Shown in pieces: positions 30,961-37,642 of a stretch of 37,642 nt of DNA (position 1 is its first letter; every line of letters begins with the position of its first letter). The position numbers and the translations under genes are program-made. The stretch is taken from contig SKGD01000109.1 in the NCBI GenBank assembly GCA_007117665.1, forward strand, positions 1-37,642. The letters are read 5' to 3'. The stretch is from Alphaproteobacteria bacterium. GTDB taxonomy: Bacteria > Pseudomonadota > Alphaproteobacteria > Micavibrionales > Micavibrionaceae. The notes beneath the pieces are model-generated. The model worked only from the letters and a program-made list of their open reading frames with translations. It made no database searches and had not been told where the DNA came from.

Positions 30961-32517
30961 CTAGCGAAAGCTCCGGAAGCGGTAAAGTTCGGTGAGCTTA
31001 TAGCCGTTATAGCGACCGATCATCACATGCAGCGCGAGAACGATCAGCAGTAATTCGGGGAAGGTGGTTACAATGTGACTGATATGGTTGTTGCTGATAA
31101 CGGCATAGCCTGCGATGGCCGTGACAAGGCTTCCCAGCGCCGTTTGCAGGGCGACTTTTCCGCCGAATTCTTCCCATGTGACGGACATGCGCTCGATCAG
31201 CATCGCCAGAATGACGATCGGGAACAAGGAGATTGAAAGACCGGCATGAACGCCAAGATGGAATGTCGTAACGCTCAATATATAGATCGCAATAACAACA
31301 AGGGTTAGAATCGCGCCCAATCGGGGAATCAGGAGTAATTGCAGGCGATCCAGATAGAGGCGGCATGCCAGCCCCAGCGCAACAATGGTTGTAAACAGGA
31401 TAATACCCCACAAAAGCTGGGTCTCGCGGAAGGCCAGCGCTACCAGAACCGGCATAAAAGTACCGTAAGTGTGAATGCCGACCATCTGGCGCATAATAGA
31501 AACAACCAGCGCCCCAACCGGCACCAGCAATAAAATTGCGAATAGAAGCTGGACATCAACCGGTAAGCTAAAGACAGATACGCGGTAAACGGCTTCGCGG
31601 GTCGGGTTGCCTTGCCAGATAGATTCCGTCAGGGCGCTTTCAACGTGTTTGCGAACAGAGACAGACATGACCGGCGCTTGCCCGCCGTCAAGATGGTAAA
31701 GGCGATCTGTGCCACTCCACCAGCCAAGCCTGCCGTGACGCGGAGTAAGTTGCTCTTTCTTCTTGTCATAGACTAGCCAGTGATCGCCGATCCGGATCTC
31801 GGTCCAGCTTTCCGGCGTTATGTTGCGGGCATTATCCTGTAGCGAAATGCCGTTCATGACACGCGCCGCCATACCGTTATGTTTCAGTATGAAAACGGCG
31901 AGGGACGCGTCTGTTTCCAGCCCTTCAATGCGTTCGCGTAACTGGGTTATGCGCCCGTCGCCATCGCTGATCAGGCGGAACAGCCCGGTGATGAAAGCAT
32001 CATTGGAGTCCGTTTCGTCTCTGAGATCGCTGATGATCGTCTTGAGAGCAAAATACTCGGTTTCATCTTTCGCCAGTGCGGAAAAGGCGGCGCTGCCAAA
32101 CACAGGATAGGATGAGGGCGCAGGCGGGTCATTATTTGACGCTGTTGCCTGCCGGGCTTCGTACAATATGGCGCGGTAATAAATAATCTCCCGCCCGCGC
32201 GACTGTGCCTTGCGCCATTGCGAAATCCGGTTTCCGGTGTCATCAATGCCGGACGTGCTGAGGCTGAAGCCGTCGCTGACGAAGTTTTCATCAACAATCG
32301 TATAACGTTCTGACGGGCGGGGCAGGTAAAGCTGGATGCTGGGGGCGTCTCCTGTGCCGTCGAAAGAGAGCTTGGTTTCGATGTGCCAGCTTTGTACCGT
32401 GCGGTCGGGCGTTAAGGGAAAGTCAAGTATGAAGGCGCGATAGCAAAAAAGCATCACGCCTGTAAGGATCAGAAAAATAGTGACAATATGTGTTTCCCGT
32501 AATTTCGCAAGCGCCAT
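30961..32517 (-). CDS. Inactive transglutaminase-like domain fused to 7 TM helices
   Basis: 518 aa, N-terminal TM plus periplasmic transglutaminase-like region (LAVFILKHNGMAARVMNGISLQDNARN) and multi-TM C-terminal half (VGIHTYGTFMPVLVALAFRETQL). Confidence 0.85.
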   Translation of the reverse strand: MALAKLRETHIVTIFLILTGVMLFCYRAFILDFPLTPDRTVQSWHIETKLSFDGTGDAPSIQLYLPRPSERYTIVDENFVSDGFSLSTSGIDDTGNRISQWRKAQSRGREIIYYRAILYEARQATASNNDPPAPSSYPVFGSAAFSALAKDETEYFALKTIISDLRDETDSNDAFITGLFRLISDGDGRITQLRERIEGLETDASLAVFILKHNGMAARVMNGISLQDNARNITPESWTEIRIGDHWLVYDKKKEQLTPRHGRLGWWSGTDRLYHLDGGQAPVMSVSVRKHVESALTESIWQGNPTREAVYRVSVFSLPVDVQLLFAILLLVPVGALVVSIMRQMVGIHTYGTFMPVLVALAFRETQLLWGIILFTTIVALGLACRLYLDRLQLLLIPRLGAILTLVVIAIYILSVTTFHLGVHAGLSISLFPIVILAMLIERMSVTWEEFGGKVALQTALGSLVTAIAGYAVISNNHISHIVTTFPELLLIVLALHVMIGRYNGYKLTELYRFRSFR

Positions 32518-32519
32518 AT

Positions 32520-33086
32520 TTACGGGCTTTCATCGCTGCTTACTGTGTCGCATGATGGCGCGTGCTGGAAGGTTTGCGATGAATCAACCAGTATGTTTTC
32601 TCGCGCCAGCATGTTGCGGCCAATCAGGACGGGATAATTAAAATGGCTGCGCTCGGCCAGATTGACTTCTTCCATGATTTTTCTGCCGCCGAGGCAAAAA
32701 GCCATCTCAATAACCGGTCTGCGAATGGTTTCGCCTTCTTGCCGGCTGCGTATTCTGACCCATCGCGTGATCGGCGCTTCAAATGTTTCTTCGGTGCCGT
32801 CAAAATCGACACGGAATAAAACATGATCCTGATCGTCGCGTTTGAATGTGCGGACAATCTCGGCATCGATAGAGGATGTACGGGCGCCTGAATCCAGCTT
32901 GCCTTTGACGGTGGCTTCAACATCGCCGATCCGGACATTTTCGACCCATCCCAATATATAAGGCTGGTCTTTTTCTGCCGCTAATGCCGCCATATCGTCA
33001 CCGGGATCTTCCTGCAGGCCTGCGGTCTGGCAGCCACCCAGAACGGCAAGAAATAAAACAGAAAAGAGAAGGCGTATAAGGGGCAT
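32520..33086 (-). CDS. Retropepsin-like aspartic protease lipoprotein (annotated widely as 'ATP-dependent zinc protease' family)
   Basis: Start at 33086: MPLIRLLFSVLFLAVLGGCQT lipobox; VKGKLDSGARTSSIDAE active-site-like motif. Confidence 0.82.
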   Translation of the reverse strand: MPLIRLLFSVLFLAVLGGCQTAGLQEDPGDDMAALAAEKDQPYILGWVENVRIGDVEATVKGKLDSGARTSSIDAEIVRTFKRDDQDHVLFRVDFDGTEETFEAPITRWVRIRSRQEGETIRRPVIEMAFCLGGRKIMEEVNLAERSHFNYPVLIGRNMLARENILVDSSQTFQHAPSCDTVSSDESP

Positions 33087-33294
33087 GAGACCGTCACAAA
33101 TATCATCTGGCAAGAGGTTTAACGTGAGAGCCTGTACATATAGTTTTCCTTCCTGCGAGGTCAAGATTTATTTGCCGGAAACTCGGATGAAAACACAGCG
33201 AGAGGGGGCAAAGAGAAAGCCCGATAGGCCGTGCGGTGCGGAGCGTGTCAAAAACAGTTTAATTTTGCCTGCGAAAGCTGCTAAACAATTAGGC

Positions 33295-35124
33295 ATGTCT
33301 ATATCTCCACGCTTTTTGGATGCGCTGCGCGACCGTTTGACCCTGTCCGATATTATCGGCCAGCGCGTCCGGTTGAGCCGTGCAGGGCGCGAGTTCAAAG
33401 GGTGCTGTCCGTTTCACAAGGAAAAAACCCCGTCTTTTTACGTGAATGACGAAAAGCAGTTCTACCATTGTTTCGGGTGCGGAGCGCATGGGGATGCGGT
33501 CGGCTTTGTCATGCAGCATGATAATTTGTCATTCCCCGATGCGGTCGAGATTCTGGCGGCTAAAGCCGGGATGGAGATGCCCAAACAGACGCCGCAGGAT
33601 ATCCGCAAGGCAAAAAAGCAGCAAAGCCTGCATGCGCTGATCGAGGAAACAACCCGTTTTTTTGAGGCGTCTCTGCAGGATCCGGCCAATCGTGAAGCGC
33701 TGGGCTATCTACAGGATCGCGGGATCGCGCAGGATACAATCGCCCGGTTTCGTCTGGGGTTCGCACCTGCCGATGGCCGGGCTTTGTATGCCTGCCTGAA
33801 GGCAGCGGGATTTGATGATAAGGATATGATCGAGGCTGGCGTGTGCGCGCGTTCCAAGCGGGATGGTAGCCCATACGCCTTTTTCCGGGATCGTATCATC
33901 TTTCCCGTTACCGATCGGCGCGGGCGGGTTGTGGCGTTCGGGGGGCGAATTTTGCCTGATCATCTGCGCCCGCCTGATCGGGGAGATTACAAGCCGCCCA
34001 AATATATTAACTCATCGGATACGCCGCTTTTTCACAAAGGGCGCATGCTGTATGGCGATTCTCATGCCCGGCAGGCCGCAGGCGAGGGTCAGGCCGTGAT
34101 TGTCGTTGAAGGATATCTGGATGTGATTTCATGTTTTTCCGCCGGATATAGGGGGGCTGTCGCGCCACTGGGGACGGCATTGACCGAGGAGCAAATCCAG
34201 CATCTTTGGAAAATGATCCCGGAAAACCGGAAAATACCGATTATGTGCTTTGATGGTGATGATGCCGGACGACGCGCCGCAGCGCGCGCCTGTGAACGGT
34301 TATTGCCATTATTGCAACCCGACCACAGCGCCCTGTTTGCTTTTTTGCCGGAAGGACAAGACCCGGACAGCTTGATCCGGGCGCAGGGCAAAAAGGCTTT
34401 TGATAAAATTATCGCCGATGCTTTGCCTTTGTCGGAATTTTTATGGATGCACCACACGGCGGGGCGGTCTTTCACAACGCCGGAATCAAAAGCGGGGCTG
34501 GCGAAAACGCTGGAACAAGAAGCTGATAAAATCGCCGATCGTGCCGTTCAGCAATATTACCGGCAAGCTTTTCGGGAGCGGCTGTACCAGTCTTTTCGTC
34601 CGGCACGTCCTGCGCGCGGGAAAAGCGGGTCGGTAAAATCGTTACCTACCGGTATCCAGGCCTTGCGCCGCCCTGTTTCCGACCCGCGCAGCCGCGCCGA
34701 ACAGATATTGATGGCGGCCTTTATCAATCATCCTGACGTGATTTCCGCCTTTGACGAACAGATCGGTTTATTGCGGGTGACTCATCAAAGGCTTGATTTA
34801 TTACGTCAGGCTGTATTAAACATCCACGAAGGAGAAGAGGGGCTTGACGCCAAGACGCTGCAGAACCATCTAAGCAACCGGGGGTTTGATTCGGAGTTGC
34901 GTGGGATTTTGTCGGAGTCTGTCTATGTCCATGCCGGTTTTGTCAGGCCGGAAACCGCGCCTGATCTGGTCGTAGCCGGGGTCAGGGAAACGATGGATGC
35001 GCTTGACAGGACGGCCTTTGTACAGGAGCTGAAAGAGGCAGGGCAAGCGCTTTCCGAGGATTTCAGCGCCGAGAAGGAAGAGCGGATCATGGCGTTACGC
35101 AATGTGCATAAAGCACAGGAGTAG
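33295..35124 (+). CDS. dnaG: DNA primase
   Basis: CCPFHKEKTPSFYVNDEKQFYHCFGCGAHGDA zinc domain, VVVEGYLDVI, MCFDGDDAGRRAA TOPRIM; ATG 33295 gives canonical N-terminus. Confidence 0.96.
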   Translation: MSISPRFLDALRDRLTLSDIIGQRVRLSRAGREFKGCCPFHKEKTPSFYVNDEKQFYHCFGCGAHGDAVGFVMQHDNLSFPDAVEILAAKAGMEMPKQTPQDIRKAKKQQSLHALIEETTRFFEASLQDPANREALGYLQDRGIAQDTIARFRLGFAPADGRALYACLKAAGFDDKDMIEAGVCARSKRDGSPYAFFRDRIIFPVTDRRGRVVAFGGRILPDHLRPPDRGDYKPPKYINSSDTPLFHKGRMLYGDSHARQAAGEGQAVIVVEGYLDVISCFSAGYRGAVAPLGTALTEEQIQHLWKMIPENRKIPIMCFDGDDAGRRAAARACERLLPLLQPDHSALFAFLPEGQDPDSLIRAQGKKAFDKIIADALPLSEFLWMHHTAGRSFTTPESKAGLAKTLEQEADKIADRAVQQYYRQAFRERLYQSFRPARPARGKSGSVKSLPTGIQALRRPVSDPRSRAEQILMAAFINHPDVISAFDEQIGLLRVTHQRLDLLRQAVLNIHEGEEGLDAKTLQNHLSNRGFDSELRGILSESVYVHAGFVRPETAPDLVVAGVRETMDALDRTAFVQELKEAGQALSEDFSAEKEERIMALRNVHKAQE

Positions 35125-35191
35125 GCAAACAAGAGCTTTGATTTTTATAGCATTATAGGGTTTAATCGATCGAATCGATCATAGGATTTCA

Positions 35192-37126
35192 ATGACAGTG
35201 ACCAGCACCAGTATCAGGCAAGCGAACGTGAGCGAAAAAGAACAAGAAGAATCCGGCGAGACAAGAGTGAAGGGATCGCTGGAAACGATCGTCAAGAAAC
35301 TTGTCAAACAGGCAAAGGAAAAGGGCTTTGTGACCTATGATGAGGTCAATAAGGCGATTCCGGCGGGCGATTTTTCGTCCGAAGAAATCGAGGACGCCAT
35401 GTCGATGGTGACGGATCTCGGTATCCAGCTTGTCGAAAGCGAAGACGATCTTGATTCGGATGACGAGTCCGATGATGAGGAAAAAAGCGAATACGAATCG
35501 GGTGGGAATATTTCCGCCGATGATTCGGGGCGGACAGATGACCCGGTGCGTATGTATCTGCGCGAGATGGGAACGGTCGAGCTTCTCTCGCGTGAAGGTG
35601 AGATTGCGATCGCCAAACGAATCGAAGCCGGCAAGGAAATGATGATCGGCGGGATTTGTGAAAGCCCGCTGGCGATTGAATCGCTGATTGCATGGTATGA
35701 GGCGCTCCAAAAAGGCGATATTTTGTTGCGCGAGGTCATTGATCTTGATGCGACCTATAGCGATGGCGAAGAAAGCGACAGCAGCGACGAAGACGACGAC
35801 GAAGATGATGCTGAAAGCGCCGAAGGCGAAGGCGAGGAGGATGACGGCGAGAACGATAACAGCCCGTCTCTCTCGGCGATGGAAGAGGAGTTGATCCCTC
35901 AGGTTTTCGAGAATTTCGGCAAGATCGAAAAAACCTATAAAAAAATGCAGAAAGTCCAGCAGACCCGTCTGGACGCTTTGTCTGCGGGGAAGGAACCCCC
36001 CGAATCCGCAAACAAGAAATATCTGGAACTCAAAGAAGAGATGGTTGCGCTGATGAATGCGGTGCAACTGAATAATGCCCGTATCGACCAGCTGGTCGAG
36101 CGCCTTTATAAAATCAACCGCGAACTGGTTAGTCTTGAGGGCAAGCTGATGCGTCTGGCGGTTGATTCCGGCGTCAAGCGCGAAGATTTCATGGCCGAGT
36201 ATTTTGGCTCGGAACTCGATCCGAAATGGCTGAGCCGGGTCAAGAAAAAGGGCAAGGGATGGGATAAATTCGCTGAGCGCTACGCTGACGAGATTGCCAC
36301 CATACGCGACAATATTGCTGCCGTGTCGGAAGAAGCCGCCTTGCCGTTAAAGGAGTTTCGCCGGATTGTCGGAACCGTGCAAAAAGGTGAGCGTGAAGCA
36401 GCGCGCGCCAAAAAGGAAATGGTTGAAGCCAATTTGCGGCTTGTGATCTCGATCGCCAAGAAATATACGAATCGCGGCCTGCAATTCCTTGACCTGATTC
36501 AGGAAGGCAATATCGGCCTGATGAAGGCGGTGGACAAGTTTGAATATCGCCGTGGCTATAAATTCTCAACTTATGCGACATGGTGGATCCGTCAGGCAAT
36601 CACCCGTTCGATCGCCGATCAGGCGCGCACGATCCGTATCCCTGTCCACATGATTGAAACAATCAACAAGCTGGTGCGTACCTCGCGCCAGATGATGCAT
36701 GAGATCGGCCGTGAGCCGACCCCCGAAGAGCTGGCCGAGCGTTTGCACATGCCGCTGGATAAGGTGCGGAAAGTCCTGAAAATCGCCAAGGAGCCTGTGT
36801 CGCTCGAAACGCCGATCGGGGACGAGGAAGATTCTTCGCTGGGTGATTTCATCGAGGATAAAAACGCAATTTTGCCGGTCGAAAGCGCCATTCACTCCAA
36901 TTTGCGTGAGACCACGACCCGCGTTCTGGCGTCTCTGACCCCGCGGGAGGAACGCGTTTTGCGGATGCGCTTCGGGATCGGCATGAATACCGATCATACG
37001 CTGGAGGAAGTCGGGCAGCAATTTAACGTTACCCGTGAGCGGATTCGTCAGATCGAAGCCAAGGCCTTGCGAAAGCTCAAACACCCCAGCCGCAGCCGCA
37101 AATTGCGGAGTTTTCTGGATACCTGA
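35192..37126 (+). CDS. rpoD: RNA polymerase primary sigma factor RpoD (sigma-70)
   Basis: [83 protein letters not shown]. Confidence 0.98.
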   Translation: MTVTSTSIRQANVSEKEQEESGETRVKGSLETIVKKLVKQAKEKGFVTYDEVNKAIPAGDFSSEEIEDAMSMVTDLGIQLVESEDDLDSDDESDDEEKSEYESGGNISADDSGRTDDPVRMYLREMGTVELLSREGEIAIAKRIEAGKEMMIGGICESPLAIESLIAWYEALQKGDILLREVIDLDATYSDGEESDSSDEDDDEDDAESAEGEGEEDDGENDNSPSLSAMEEELIPQVFENFGKIEKTYKKMQKVQQTRLDALSAGKEPPESANKKYLELKEEMVALMNAVQLNNARIDQLVERLYKINRELVSLEGKLMRLAVDSGVKREDFMAEYFGSELDPKWLSRVKKKGKGWDKFAERYADEIATIRDNIAAVSEEAALPLKEFRRIVGTVQKGEREAARAKKEMVEANLRLVISIAKKYTNRGLQFLDLIQEGNIGLMKAVDKFEYRRGYKFSTYATWWIRQAITRSIADQARTIRIPVHMIETINKLVRTSRQMMHEIGREPTPEELAERLHMPLDKVRKVLKIAKEPVSLETPIGDEEDSSLGDFIEDKNAILPVESAIHSNLRETTTRVLASLTPREERVLRMRFGIGMNTDHTLEEVGQQFNVTRERIRQIEAKALRKLKHPSRSRKLRSFLDT

Positions 37127-37127
37127 G

Positions 37128-37529
37128 ATGCGCGTGATTGTCGCGCCGGATGATTTCCGCACCGCTTTGGCGGCGGATGGTGCTGTGTCACTTTTTCTGG
37201 GCGGGTCGATCGAGCAAGGCAAAGCCGTTAACTGGCAACATGATTTGCTTACCTGCCTGAAAGACCAGCCGTTTGCGCATCGCCTTGCGGTTTTGAACCC
37301 GCGCCGTCCGGACTGGGATGCATCATGGCCGAATGATCCCGCTTTTCCGCCCTTCCGCGAACAGGTTGAATGGGAACTCGCCGCACAGGATCAGGCCGCT
37401 ATTCTGCTTTATTATTTTGCGCCCGGCACGGTGTCGCCGATCACTTTGTTCGAGTTGGGGCTGTATCATGCGCGCAACCCTGTTATCGGCGCGGATCCGG
37501 ACTATACCCGTTTCGGCAATCTTGAATAG
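37128..37529 (+). CDS. Nucleoside 2-deoxyribosyltransferase-like protein, possibly C-terminally truncated
   Basis: FLGGSIEQGKAVNWQHDLL ... REQVEWELAAQDQAAILLYYFAPGTVSPITLFELGLYHARN; ends at GADPDYTRFGNLE right beside an IS end. Confidence 0.7.
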   Translation: MRVIVAPDDFRTALAADGAVSLFLGGSIEQGKAVNWQHDLLTCLKDQPFAHRLAVLNPRRPDWDASWPNDPAFPPFREQVEWELAAQDQAAILLYYFAPGTVSPITLFELGLYHARNPVIGADPDYTRFGNLE

Positions 37530-37642
37530 CCCCTATGAATCTAGACACCTTACTGGTTATAAATTGGAAGTAAGGAGTTTAAGATGCCAAGACGAGTTCG
37601 TTATACAGAAGAGTTCAAGCGTGACGCTGTTTCGCAGGTTAA
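37530..37642 (+). mobile_element. Left end of IS3-like insertion sequence (truncated by window end)
   Basis: orfA-like start at 37584: MPRRVRYTEEFKRDAVSQV..., typical of IS3-family OrfA; exact left terminus not determined (perhaps TGAATCTAGACACC at 37536). Confidence 0.75.

Noticed and set aside
33085-33294. N-terminal extension of the dnaG ORF
   Set aside because: Canonical DnaG start is at 33295; the upstream in-frame part overlaps the divergent lipoprotein gene and has no conserved motif.
35155-35185. atcgatcgaatcgatcat motif upstream of rpoD as a regulatory site
   Set aside because: Short GATC-rich palindromic stretch; too short and too easily coincidental to claim without conservation data.
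35750-35870. Asp/Glu-rich low-complexity stretch in RpoD
   Set aside because: Acidic insertion in the non-conserved region is common in alphaproteobacterial RpoD; not unusual.
35189-36067. 292-aa minus-strand ORF opposite rpoD
   Set aside because: Phe/Val/Ile-rich translation is the antisense of the acidic rpoD region; shadow ORF.

Overview
The window looks like a chromosomal core segment of an alphaproteobacterium at moderate GC. The organism is inferred from gene content and order, not proven. In order it carries: a secreted metallopeptidase-like protein, a DUF502 membrane protein, recG with two membrane-protein genes, sdhE-mfd, a two-module AAA+ ATPase, an AmgK-like kinase, a class I aminotransferase, two tandem patatin-like phospholipases, a probable small RNA, lsrB/vtlR-like LysR regulator, trxB, an ELM1-family gene, an Lrp/AsnC regulator, greA, carB, beta-carbonic anhydrase, carA, a YqeY-like gene, an ATP-grasp / 7TM inactive-transglutaminase / retropepsin-like operon, dnaG, rpoD, a deoxyribosyltransferase-like ORF, and the left end of an IS3-like element. 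The strongest non-ORF signal is about 103 nt on the minus strand at ~19569-19671. It has three hairpins exposing CCC/CUCCCA motifs, an intrinsic terminator, a perfect TATAAT, and a perfect 15-bp T-N11-A palindrome centred near -66. It lies just downstream of the lsrB-like gene and fits an AbcR (alpha-r15)-type sRNA under LysR control. Other notable points are a carA-CA-carB operon, a MITE-like 107-bp inverted-repeat element abutting the AAA+ gene stop codon, a dispersed palindromic repeat family, and a terminator-like hairpin directly upstream of greA. I found no CRISPR array, tRNA, rRNA or prophage, and no unambiguous new defence system.
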